From Nitrospirota bacterium (GTDB taxonomy: Bacteria; Nitrospirota; Thermodesulfovibrionia; Thermodesulfovibrionales; SM23-35): a stretch of 6,825 bases of DNA. The position numbers were made by a program, and so were the translations under genes. Numbering within the stretch: position 1 is the stretch's first letter; the number at the start of each line of letters is the position of its first letter. Below are positions 1 through 6,730 of this stretch, one piece after another. A model generated the notes under the pieces. It made no database searches. It worked only from the letters and a program-made list of their open reading frames with translations, and had not been told where the DNA came from. Where the stretch lies: NCBI GenBank assembly GCA_029883145.1, contig JAOUJR010000090.1, positions 1 through 6,825 on the forward strand, given 5' to 3'.

Positions 1-930
1 TTATTAAAATCAAAGTATTTAAAATATTTCATTATCCAGATCGCTTCAGGATATTTTGGATGGGATGAAATTATACATACCCTTCCATATATGAAAGAAG
101 ACCCTGCGGGTATCGAGATTAAGTATGGTCAGGGTGCAAAGCCTGGTGACGGCGGGTTGTTGATGGCACAAAAGGTTTTGAAACTCATCGCGAGTATTCG
201 TGGTGTGCCACGGTTTGTTGACCTCGCGTCACCTCCAACTCACCAGACTAAATACTCAATTGAAGAAGCGGTGGCAAAGATGATTCAGTCTATGTCTATG
301 GCATGGGGCTTCAGGGTTCCCGTCTATCCCAAAATATCCGGGACAAAGACAGCACGGGCAGTGTTAAATAACCTTGCGAGAAACCCTTATGCGGCTGCGT
401 TGTCTATTGATGGTGAGGATGGAGGGACAGGTGCTGCATACAATGTGTCCATGGATAAGATGGGTCACCCAATCGCATCAAACATTCGGGAATGTTATCT
501 CGACCTTGTAAAACAGGGAAAACAGAATGAATTGCCCCTTATTGCTGCAGGTGGTATTGCAAAAAAAGGTAATTTGGCAGCGAATACCGCAGCCCTTATC
601 ATGCTTGGTGCATCAGCAGTTTCTATAGGAAAGTATATGATGCAGGCAACAGCTGACTGTTTTGGTGATGAGTATAATCGTTGTAACCTCTGCAATACAG
701 GCAGATGTCCAAGAGGGATCACGACACAGGACCCAAAACTGTATAGGAGGCTTGATTCTGATAAGGTTGCCGAACGCGTGGTTGAAGTCTTTAAAGCTAC
801 TAATATCGAATTGAAGAAAATATTTGCACCAATGGGGAGGAGCACAGAGTTGCCCATTGGTATGTCTGATGGGTTAAGTATAGATGATAAAGCTATGGCA
901 GAGAGGTTGGAAATTAGCTATGCATGCTAA
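1..930 (+). CDS. gltB: Glutamate synthase, FMN-binding domain subunit (archaeal-type GltB), 5' truncated
   Basis: The reading frame is open from base 1, so the gene enters from the left; the ATG at 91 is internal. The visible 309 residues are the C-terminal half of the FMN/2-oxoglutarate synthase domain, which reduces the imine formed from 2-oxoglutarate and channelled ammonia to glutamate. Seen: IQIASGYFGWDEI at the window start, YGQGAKPGDGG (near 130-150), the FMN-site segment DGEDGGTGA (about 409-435), AAGGIAKKGN with SIGKYMM (about 544-640; phosphate-binding end of the barrel), and a Cys cluster C-X2-C-X4-C (codons 682, 691, 706) followed by PRGITTQDP, the [3Fe-4S] region. The last two Cys match the classical CX5CX4C motif; the first is shifted. 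There is no GXGXG domain after the barrel: it lies in the next gene, which overlaps by about 11 nt, so the two are surely co-transcribed. The glutaminase domain is not in the window. The family is certain; its exact subtype is inferred. Confidence 0.93.
   Translation, partial: LLKSKYLKYFIIQIASGYFGWDEIIHTLPYMKEDPAGIEIKYGQGAKPGDGGLLMAQKVLKLIASIRGVPRFVDLASPPTHQTKYSIEEAVAKMIQSMSMAWGFRVPVYPKISGTKTARAVLNNLARNPYAAALSIDGEDGGTGAAYNVSMDKMGHPIASNIRECYLDLVKQGKQNELPLIAAGGIAKKGNLAANTAALIMLGASAVSIGKYMMQATADCFGDEYNRCNLCNTGRCPRGITTQDPKLYRRLDSDKVAERVVEVFKATNIELKKIFAPMGRSTELPIGMSDGLSIDDKAMAERLEISYAC
901..906 (+). promoter_or_regulatory. Probable ribosome binding site of the gltD fusion gene
   Basis: GAGAGG lies 13 nt before ATG 920, inside the end of gltB. 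The spacing is long, but it is the best purine-rich match near either candidate start. It favours ATG 920 over ATG 884, which has only TTAAGTAT-like sequence before it. Confidence 0.4.
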
Positions 931-3352
931 AGGCAGTAAAAAGTTGGAAGTTGGAAGTGAAAAGTTATATAAGAAAAATAAGGATTCTGAAAACTTATCA
1001 CTCATCACTCGTTACCCATCACTTAATCGTATTTTCACTATATACGGCAATATAAATAGTCAGAGAGTACCATCAAGAATCCTCGAAGAACAGATCCAAG
1101 AGGCTGTTAAGGACGGTGCGAGAGAGATTCACATCATTGCTGACGGGCAACATGGCATTGGTGGTCGCATCTGGCCAAGGGAAGAGTCTGTCAGGATAAC
1201 CGTAGAAGGCCCTGTTGGTCAGAGGCTTGGGAGTATGGGGATGTTCGGCACAGAGATTATTGTGAAAGGGAGTGCCTCTGACGATGTGGGCTGGCTTAAC
1301 TGTGGCGCAAAGATAACTGTATTAGGTGATGTGACCAATGGTGCCTTTAATGCTGCGGCACAGGGGATTCTCTATGTTCAGGGAAGTGGCGGTGCCCGGT
1401 GTGACACAATGACGAAACATAATCCGCGATTTGAACCTCCACGTTCATGGTACTTCAGAGATGTTGGAGACTCATTTGCAGAGTTCAAGGCTGGTGGAGT
1501 TGCAGTTGTGTGTGGTGTAAACCCGCGAAACCCGAAAAATATTCTTGGTTATCGTCCGTGTGTGGGGATGGTCGGTGGAACAATATATTTCAGAGGTCCA
1601 ATACAGAGCTTTAGCGAGAGGGATGTAAAACTCCTTGACCTTACATCTCATGATTGGGAATGGCTCAAGATCAACATGAAGACATTCCTTGAAGCCATTG
1701 AGAGGATTTCATACTATGAGGAAATTACTCGTTCAGTTCATGATTGGAAAAAATTTATTGCCTATACGCCTCAGGAGAGGAGGACACGGAGATGGGTTAA
1801 GATATCCACTTCTGATTTCAGGAATAATATGTGGGAGCAGGAGGTTGGAAGAGGAGGAATATTTGCGGAGTATCTGAATCACGAACTTACTCTATTACCC
1901 TATATCACCACAGGGAAAGAGAGACGGAACAAGCCATTCTGGTCAAATGAGAAGTATGCGCCACCATGTGCATATGCATGCCCGACACATATCCCCTCGC
2001 ATAAAAGGGCGGCTCTTATAAGACAGGGAAAACTTCAAGAAGCGCTGGAATTGGTCTTACAATACAGTCCTTTGCCTGCAACCGTATGCGGACAGATTTG
2101 TCCAAACTTATGCATGCAGAGCTGTACAAGAGGTCAGTTTGATAAACCTCTCAGTATAGATAAACTGGGAAGCCTTGCCCTCAATATGTCTGCGCCTAAG
2201 AAGGCCGAGCAAACAGGATTTACCATAGCAGTCATTGGTGGAGGCCCTGCGGGATTGAGTGCTGCGTGGCAGCTCGCATTAAAAGGTCATACTATTGACC
2301 TTTATGAAGCAACAGACAAATTAGGTGGCAAACTTGAACTCTGTATCCCGAGGGAACGCCTCCCGCACGAGATACTCGAAAAAGAACTTTCACGGTTTAA
2401 GGAGATAGGCGTAACTGTTCATCTCAAGGTAAAGATTAGCCTGAAAAAATTCGAGGAGATTCATAAAAACCATGAAATAGTTGTTGTTGCCTGCGGTGCA
2501 CATAAACCAAGGGTTATTTCATTTCCTGGATCTGAAAATGTAGTGCCAGCCTATGAGTTTCTCAAAGGTATTAATATCGGAGAACTTCCAAACCTCAATG
2601 GCAAAAGAGTTGTGATTATAGGAGCGGGTAATGTAGGTATGGACGTTGCCTCACAGGCTTATAATTGCGGTGCCGTATCTGTTGTTGCAGTTGATATTCA
2701 GAAACCAGCTGCCTCTGGAAAAGAGATGGAGATAGCACAATCAAAAGGGACTCAGATACTCTGGCCGAAATTCTCAGAAAGATATGATAAAGAGAAGAAG
2801 AAAATATACTTTACAGACGGCACATCACTCGATGCTGACCTTGTGGTTATCGCAATAGGAGAAATGCCGCTACTTGATTTCCTTCCTCCCTCAATTCATA
2901 CAGAAAAAGGATGGATTATTGTGAATGAGATTGGACAGACATCTGATGTAAAAGTTTTTGCTATAGGTGATGCAACAAGATTAGGCCTTGTAACACAAGC
3001 GATTGGACAGGGAAGGATTGCTGCTGAGACGATTCATAATCAGCTCATGCACGCACCTCGCTGGCCTGAGGTTAAACAGGTTATCTCATACGAGAAAATA
3101 AAGGGAGAGTATTATGATATCTGTCGCAGCAACTTTGTTTCACCTGAAGATGAGGCAAGTAAGTGCATGTCCTGTGGTACCTGCCGGGATTGCCATATGT
3201 GCGAAGTTACCTGTTACTGGGGTGCAATAAGCAGAGTTGAGAATGGAGACGGTTTATATGAGTATGTTGTGGATGACAACAGGTGTATTGGCTGTGGTTT
3301 TTGCGCGGGTATTTGCCCGTGCGGTGTATGGGAGATGGTAGAGAATGTATAG
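920..3352 (+). CDS. gltD: Fusion: glutamate synthase GXGXG domain + GltD-like FAD/NAD(P)H oxidoreductase + C-terminal ferredoxin domain
   Basis: A protein of 810 residues from ATG 920. Start choice: GAGAGG at 901-906 is a plausible ribosome site and the overlap with gltB is short; ATG 884 in the same frame would add 12 residues but lacks a good site. Residues ~38-255 are the GXGXG beta-helix (repeats such as GQRLGSMGMFG, GAKITVLGDVTNGAF), normally the C-terminal domain of GltB. Residues ~345-405 carry a GltD-type Fe-S region: C350-X3-C354-P and C390, C394, C398, C402. An FAD dinucleotide fold starts at VIGGGPAGL (438-446); a second, NAD(P)H-type fold at GAGNVGMD (568-575); AIGDAT near residue 690 is the second FAD contact. 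Residues ~749-801 are ferredoxin-like: C749, 752, 755, 758, 761, 765 and C789, 792, 795, 799, 801. Likely role: electrons from NAD(P)H or ferredoxin to the FMN subunit encoded upstream. The domain layout differs from E. coli GltB/GltD. Residues 7-36 derive from a repeat. No signal peptide is seen, so it is cytoplasmic. Confidence 0.9.
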   Translation: MHAKGSKKLEVGSEKLYKKNKDSENLSLITRYPSLNRIFTIYGNINSQRVPSRILEEQIQEAVKDGAREIHIIADGQHGIGGRIWPREESVRITVEGPVGQRLGSMGMFGTEIIVKGSASDDVGWLNCGAKITVLGDVTNGAFNAAAQGILYVQGSGGARCDTMTKHNPRFEPPRSWYFRDVGDSFAEFKAGGVAVVCGVNPRNPKNILGYRPCVGMVGGTIYFRGPIQSFSERDVKLLDLTSHDWEWLKINMKTFLEAIERISYYEEITRSVHDWKKFIAYTPQERRTRRWVKISTSDFRNNMWEQEVGRGGIFAEYLNHELTLLPYITTGKERRNKPFWSNEKYAPPCAYACPTHIPSHKRAALIRQGKLQEALELVLQYSPLPATVCGQICPNLCMQSCTRGQFDKPLSIDKLGSLALNMSAPKKAEQTGFTIAVIGGGPAGLSAAWQLALKGHTIDLYEATDKLGGKLELCIPRERLPHEILEKELSRFKEIGVTVHLKVKISLKKFEEIHKNHEIVVVACGAHKPRVISFPGSENVVPAYEFLKGINIGELPNLNGKRVVIIGAGNVGMDVASQAYNCGAVSVVAVDIQKPAASGKEMEIAQSKGTQILWPKFSERYDKEKKKIYFTDGTSLDADLVVIAIGEMPLLDFLPPSIHTEKGWIIVNEIGQTSDVKVFAIGDATRLGLVTQAIGQGRIAAETIHNQLMHAPRWPEVKQVISYEKIKGEYYDICRSNFVSPEDEASKCMSCGTCRDCHMCEVTCYWGAISRVENGDGLYEYVVDDNRCIGCGFCAGICPCGVWEMVENV
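938..1026 (+). repeat. Heptamer-periodic inverted repeat element inside the 5' end of the fusion gene
   Basis: The left half repeats a 7-nt unit: AAGTTGG, AAGTTGG, AAGTGAA, AAGTTAT (about 940-968). The right half (about 993-1025) reads TCACTCA, TCACTCG, TTACCCA, TCACTTA. On the opposite strand this is a series of AGTGATG/AGTGATA-like heptamers, so the halves are loosely inverted around an A-rich centre. It encodes residues ~7-36 of the fusion protein, low-complexity sequence unlike the GXGXG domain that follows at once. Similar heptamer arrays occur scattered through some environmental bacterial genomes (from memory, not searched). Whether it is mobile or a fixed local expansion cannot be told from one copy. 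Confidence 0.6.
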
Positions 3353-3469
3353 CTTGATTACAGGTAAACCTAAACATCAGAGTCAAGCAGATACGCTGAA
3401 AAATCCTTGCAAATCGATAAGATTTTATTCATATTCACATAAATGCATTCTCAACCTAAAATTGACTTT

Positions 3470-3485
3470 TGGCAAATGGCTGGCA
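3470..3485 (+). promoter_or_regulatory. Candidate sigma-54 (-24/-12) promoter upstream of nifA
   Basis: TGGCA at 3470-3474 and TGGCA at 3481-3485 place GG and GC at the spacing of the consensus TGGCAC-N5-TTGCA. The invariant GG and GC are present; the -12 half has G where the consensus has the second T. Transcription would start near 3497, about 93 nt before nifA. A second, weaker match (3514-3529) has the -24 half but lacks the G of the -12 GC. No clear TGT-N10-ACA activator site is seen in the spacer. The downstream gene is itself a sigma-54 activator, so autoregulation is possible, but this rests on a short motif. Confidence 0.4.
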
Positions 3486-3494
3486 GGCCAAATT

Positions 3495-3525
3495 AAAGTC
3501 TATGTAGTGTCGATGGCAAGACTTT
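3495..3525 (+). other. Stem-loop in the gltD-nifA spacer
   Basis: AAAGTCT (3495-3501) and AGACTTT (3519-3525) form a perfect 7-bp inverted repeat. It extends inward by TG/CA and a T-G wobble past one bulged A. Only two T residues remain beyond the stem (3526-3527), so it is a poor intrinsic terminator. It would sit at the very start of a transcript from the candidate sigma-54 promoter. It could be a weak terminator for the glt operon or a 5'-UTR element of nifA; nothing decides between these. The rest of the 3353-3589 spacer shows no convincing gene. Confidence 0.35.
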
Positions 3526-3589
3526 TTCATCGTATCTGCCCGACTGTATTTAAGAAAAATTATGCAACGTTTAGTTTAGGTCAAGAAAG

Positions 3590-5122
3590 ATGGTGAACAT
3601 ACAAATGACGTACTCCCTTGAAAGAGAAAATCGTATACTTTCTGCACTGCTTGAGGTGAGTAAGGTTCTCAATTCTTCTTTTGATCTTGAAAAGAATCTT
3701 TCCCGGACAATGAGCGTTCTTGGAGACTTCCTTGAAATGGAAAGGGGCTCTGTTTTTCTTCTTGACCATAAAACAAAAGAACTAAGAATCGTTGCTGCAC
3801 ATGGTCTCACAAAAGAACAGATCGCAAGAGGAAAATACAGGATAGGTGAGGGTATTGTAGGAAGGGTTTTAGAAAAGAGTTCTCCCATGGTTATTCCCAA
3901 CGTAGAAGAGGAGCCATTGTTTCTCAATAAGACAGGTTCGAGGATGAAAAGGGATGGTATTTCTTTTCTCTGTGTCCCGATTGCATTTAAGGGAGAATCC
4001 ATTGGTGCCCTGAGTGCTGACAGAATTTTTAAAGACAGAACCATCACAGTTGATGAAGATATAAGGGTTTTGGAAATAGTCGCATCCATTATTGCTCAAT
4101 ATGCGATCCTCTGGAAACATTACAAAGAATCAGAACAAGAAAAAGAGAACTTGAAATTAGAACTAAAAGGCAGATACAGTCTCCCAAATATTGTGGGGAG
4201 CTCAGACAGAATGCAGGAGGTTTTTGAGGCTGTCCATCGTGTTGCTGATTCAAAAGCGACTGTCATTTTGTACGGAGAAAGTGGCACTGGGAAAGAGTTA
4301 ATTGCAAAAGCAATTCATTACATGAGTCCAAGAGCAAAAGGGCCATTTATAAAATTTAACTGTGCTGCCATACCTGAAGGGTTACTTGAGTCAGAGCTTT
4401 TTGGTCATGAAAAAGGAGCATTTACCGGTGCCATTATCGCAAGAAAAGGGAAGTTTGAGCTCGCTTCAGGAGGAACAATACTCCTTGACGAGATTGGGGA
4501 TTTGCCTATAAACCTCCAGCCAAAAATATTGCGCATACTTCAAGAAAAAGAATTCGAACGAGTTGGCGGAGAAAAGACGATAAAGGTTGATGTGAGACTT
4601 ATTGCTGCAACAAGCAGGAATCTTGAAGAGCTTGTTGCAATGAGTAAATTCAGAGAGGATCTGTACTACCGGCTTAACGTGGTGCCAATATTTCTTCCGG
4701 CTCTCAGAGAAAGAAAGGAAGATGTTCCAATTCTGATAGAGCATTTTCTCAGACAGTTTAACAAAGAAAACAAAAAGGGTATATCACTATCATCTGATGC
4801 ACTCAAGGTGTTGGTGAATTACAACTGGCCAGGAAATGTGAGAGAGCTTGAAAATGCCATAGAACGGCTGGTTATCATGACCAATAACGAAACCATTACT
4901 TCTTCAGACCTCCCGATAAATTTCGCATTAGTTGCACCTAAAGGTGTCTTCTACAACGGGTCACTAAAGGCAGGGGTAGAGGATATGGAGAAATCAACTA
5001 TCATTAATGCCCTCAAACAATCAGGTTGGGTTCAGACAAAGGCAGCACGGATACTCGGCATTACTTCGAGACAGATTGGATATAAGATGAAAAAGTATGG
5101 AATAAGTGTTCTGAATTCCTGA
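3590..5122 (+). CDS. nifA: NifA-like sigma-54-dependent transcriptional activator (GAF-AAA+-HTH)
   Basis: A 510-residue bacterial enhancer-binding protein, full length for NifA. Residues ~20-170 form a GAF sensor domain ([25 protein letters not shown]). A short charged linker (~178-195) leads to the AAA+ domain (~199-430): Walker A GESGTGKE 229-236, the sigma-54 contact loop GAFTGA 276-281, Walker B GGTILLDE 294-301, and [10 protein letters not shown] near 408. The C-terminal Fis-type HTH (480-505) begins [16 protein letters not shown], very like the conserved GWVQ-KAARLLG-TPRQ segment of NifA; this drives the name. It should activate nif or related nitrogen genes with sigma-54 RNA polymerase. 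Only two Cys are present (C128 in GAF and the NCAA Cys of AAA+), so the four-Cys linker of rhizobial oxygen-sensing NifA is missing. ATG 3590 has AGGT 9 nt upstream; ATG 3605, preceded by GGTGA, is an alternative. The gene follows the glutamate synthase operon after 237 bp on the same strand. A different GAF-type nitrogen regulator is possible. Confidence 0.83.
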   Translation: MVNIQMTYSLERENRILSALLEVSKVLNSSFDLEKNLSRTMSVLGDFLEMERGSVFLLDHKTKELRIVAAHGLTKEQIARGKYRIGEGIVGRVLEKSSPMVIPNVEEEPLFLNKTGSRMKRDGISFLCVPIAFKGESIGALSADRIFKDRTITVDEDIRVLEIVASIIAQYAILWKHYKESEQEKENLKLELKGRYSLPNIVGSSDRMQEVFEAVHRVADSKATVILYGESGTGKELIAKAIHYMSPRAKGPFIKFNCAAIPEGLLESELFGHEKGAFTGAIIARKGKFELASGGTILLDEIGDLPINLQPKILRILQEKEFERVGGEKTIKVDVRLIAATSRNLEELVAMSKFREDLYYRLNVVPIFLPALRERKEDVPILIEHFLRQFNKENKKGISLSSDALKVLVNYNWPGNVRELENAIERLVIMTNNETITSSDLPINFALVAPKGVFYNGSLKAGVEDMEKSTIINALKQSGWVQTKAARILGITSRQIGYKMKKYGISVLNS

Positions 5123-5134
5123 AACAATTCTTTT
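5113..5134 (+). terminator. Weak terminator-like hairpin at the nifA 3' end
   Basis: GAATT (5113-5117) pairs with AATTC (5126-5130) around an 8-nt loop containing the nifA stop codon, followed by TTTT (5131-5134). The stem is only 5 bp and AT-rich, so termination would be inefficient. It fills the whole 10-bp gap between the converging genes; no other terminator is visible there. Confidence 0.25.
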
Positions 5135-6506
5135 ATAAACGCCCTTCATAATCCTTATATGCATTCCTGATCTGACTGAATATCTTATTTGACAACCTTA
5201 TCACAGCTGGTATATCTCTCAAGGGAAATTTTCTCATAAATGAAATCCAGTTGCTAAAAGGGACTGACTTTTTATAGAGGTTATAGAGCTCTTCATAAAA
5301 CTCCTTGAGGGAAAGTTTCGTTGGGAGGAGCGTATGGAGGAAATCAAAATAGTCATAGTTATGGGTTATCATTATCTCCTTTACCTCTTGATAAAGGTCT
5401 GTTCCTGGAAGTGGAGTGAGGACTGCAAAGGTAGCAAAATTTAATTTCATGCTCCTGCAATAATCAATAAAATTCCTGAAGTCTTCCTTCGTAAAATCAG
5501 GTCTCACAATAAAAGAAGCATATATCTCAATACCCAAAGACTGGAGTATTGTGACCGCTTCCCTGTTGTGTTTTATTGTAGAGCCCTTCTTGATATACTT
5601 CAGGTCTTCATCACTGAAAAACTCAAGTCCTACGAATACTCTTTCAAGACCGACTTCTTTCCATGCTTCAATGAGTTCAGGGTGTTTTGAAACGGTATCA
5701 CTCCTTCCATAGAGGAAATATCTCTTCTTAATGCCTGCTTCCTTGATAAGCCGTGCAAGCTCTGTCATTCTTTTCGCGTCTATCAAAGATTCATCGTCAG
5801 CAAAAAAGATAAACTCTTCTTTAATGGTTAAAAGCTCTTTGACAATATTTTCAGGTTTTCTTGTCAGGTATCTTCCGCCAGTGAGTTTCCAGAGTGCGCA
5901 GAAGTTACACCTGAAAGCGCATCCTTTTGATGTCCGCATGGATGCCAGAGGCTTCATCCATTCTGAGGCGTAGGAGCTTCGATATTGTTTTGTAAGGTCT
6001 CTCTTTGGTAAGGGCAGGGCGTCAAGGTCAACAACAGGCTCATGCGGAATTTTAATGATATTGTCTTCCTCCTTATAGACTATCCCTTTCATTCCATCAA
6101 ATTTTTCTTTCTTTTCGAGTCTTCTCATAAGTTCTTGAAATGCAAAAACGCCTTCACCCATGATGGAGAGATCAATGGATGAGTCAAGAAAATCATCAGG
6201 AGCTACTGTAGCATGGTGTCCGCCAATGACAGTAAAGACTTCAGGGTTCCAGGCCTTTATTTCCTTGAAAAGTGCTTTTACTATATTGACATTGACTGTA
6301 TATGCAGTGATACCGACCACATCAGGTTTGAATTCATCAAAGACTTTTTTAATATTTTTTTCAAGCCGAATATCATGTATTTTTACATCATGGTTGTCAA
6401 CTACACCTGAGGCGATATACTCGAGGGCGAGGGGCTCATACAGATACACATCATCGCCACCGATGGTCAAAGGAGCTTTTGCAGGCTGTATGAGTAATAT
6501 CTTCAT
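5133..6506 (-). CDS. Cobalamin-binding radical SAM protein (HpnR/BchE-like class B)
   Basis: A complete 457-residue protein. Residues ~1-135 form a Rossmann-like B12-binding domain: MKILLIQPAK, EPLALEYIASG, PDVVGITAYT, VIGGHHATVAPDD, IMGEG. Residues ~185-395 form the radical SAM barrel with the [4Fe-4S]-SAM motif C196-X3-C200-X2-C203 (GCAFRCNFC), then FFADDES, VFVGLEFF and TPLPGTDLY. The C-terminal ~60 residues are mostly helical with no further Cys cluster. Such proteins use cob(II)alamin and SAM for methylations or rearrangements at unactivated carbons. The segment YDYFDFLHTLLPTKLSLKEFYEEL recalls hopanoid C-3 methylase HpnR, judged from memory, so the substrate is open. The ATG at 6506 is forced: an in-frame TAA lies three codons upstream, and the protein begins with the typical first beta strand. 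It converges on nifA with a 10-bp gap and has no visible operon partner. Confidence 0.85.
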   Translation of the reverse strand: MKILLIQPAKAPLTIGGDDVYLYEPLALEYIASGVVDNHDVKIHDIRLEKNIKKVFDEFKPDVVGITAYTVNVNIVKALFKEIKAWNPEVFTVIGGHHATVAPDDFLDSSIDLSIMGEGVFAFQELMRRLEKKEKFDGMKGIVYKEEDNIIKIPHEPVVDLDALPLPKRDLTKQYRSSYASEWMKPLASMRTSKGCAFRCNFCALWKLTGGRYLTRKPENIVKELLTIKEEFIFFADDESLIDAKRMTELARLIKEAGIKKRYFLYGRSDTVSKHPELIEAWKEVGLERVFVGLEFFSDEDLKYIKKGSTIKHNREAVTILQSLGIEIYASFIVRPDFTKEDFRNFIDYCRSMKLNFATFAVLTPLPGTDLYQEVKEIMITHNYDYFDFLHTLLPTKLSLKEFYEELYNLYKKSVPFSNWISFMRKFPLRDIPAVIRLSNKIFSQIRNAYKDYEGRL

Positions 6507-6522
6507 CGAGATTTATTTCTCG
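6507..6522 (-). promoter_or_regulatory. Hairpin directly before the radical SAM start codon
   Basis: On the minus strand CGAGA-AATAAA-TCTCG forms a 5-bp stem with a 6-nt loop that ends at the base before the ATG. The only purine-rich candidate ribosome site (GCGAGA) lies inside it; the better AAAGGA is about 35 nt upstream and too far away. The structure could lower translation, but a short AT-containing stem may also form by chance. Confidence 0.35.
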
Positions 6523-6554
6523 CTATACCTAATAGAAATTTCCTTTAACTGTTT

Positions 6555-6583
6555 TTCTAAATGTAGAATCTTCAACAAGTCAA
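6555..6583 (-). promoter_or_regulatory. Candidate sigma-70-type promoter for the radical SAM gene
   Basis: On the minus strand TTGACT (+ strand 6578-6583), five of six to consensus, is followed after exactly 17 nt by TTAGAA (6555-6560), a weak -10. Initiation near 6548 would give a leader of about 40 nt. The -35 is good, the -10 poor; this is a candidate only. Confidence 0.3.
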
Positions 6584-6653
6584 GTTTGTAACAATATGAA
6601 TAGTAGACTTTAATCTGGATATTTTACGAACTCTTTAGATGTCTTTACGATAA

Positions 6654-6672
6654 TAATAAAATGCATTTATTA
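6654..6672. repeat. AT-rich near-palindrome centred on ATGCAT
   Basis: TAATAAA, ATGCAT and TTATTA form a palindrome with one unpaired A. It lies in the AT-rich non-coding stretch 6523-6690, which otherwise shows no reading frame, RNA gene or clear terminator. It may mark spacer sequence or the outer part of the insertion element. Confidence 0.3.
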
Positions 6673-6694
6673 CATTAAAATTATGGGGTCTAAT

Positions 6695-6724
6695 TTGTAA
6701 ACTTTGTTTATTACACCTGATAAT
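6695..6724 (+). promoter_or_regulatory. Candidate promoter of the IS element leader and transposase
   Basis: TTGTAA (6695-6700, four of six to TTGACA) and GATAAT (6719-6724, five of six to TATAAT, preceded by T) are separated by 18 nt. Transcription would begin near 6731. That is three bases before the first strand of the structured leader, so promoter and fold fit each other. Confidence 0.5.
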
Positions 6725-6730
6725 CATATA

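Noticed and set aside
495..857. Minus-strand frame of 120 codons opposite gltB
   Set aside because: It is a shadow of the conserved FMN domain, including its cysteine cluster; no independent evidence supports it.
884..919. Earlier in-frame ATG at 884 for the fusion gene
   Set aside because: It has no good ribosome site and would lengthen the overlap with gltB to 47 nt; the added 12 residues show no domain character. It cannot be excluded.
3412..3428. AAATC/GATTT inverted repeat as glt operon terminator
   Set aside because: The stem is 5 bp and AT-rich with no T tract after it; chance occurrence is likely.
3508..3523. TGT-N10-ACT resembling a NifA upstream activator site (TGT-N10-ACA)
   Set aside because: It has one mismatch in a very short motif and lies downstream of the best -24/-12 match, where an activator site would not be expected.
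3345..3596. Short open frame of 83 codons on the + strand between the fusion gene and nifA
   Set aside because: It overlaps the end of one gene and the start of the next, shows no recognisable motif, has mixed-composition peptide sequence and lacks a convincing ribosome site. The spacer is better read as regulatory.
3571..4120. Minus-strand open frames (up to 172 codons) opposite nifA
   Set aside because: They lie wholly opposite the well-supported GAF-domain coding sequence and encode no recognisable protein.
6160..6591. Plus-strand frame of 143 codons opposite the radical SAM gene
   Set aside because: It lies mostly antisense to the B12-binding domain; its residues show no domain and no ribosome site was found.
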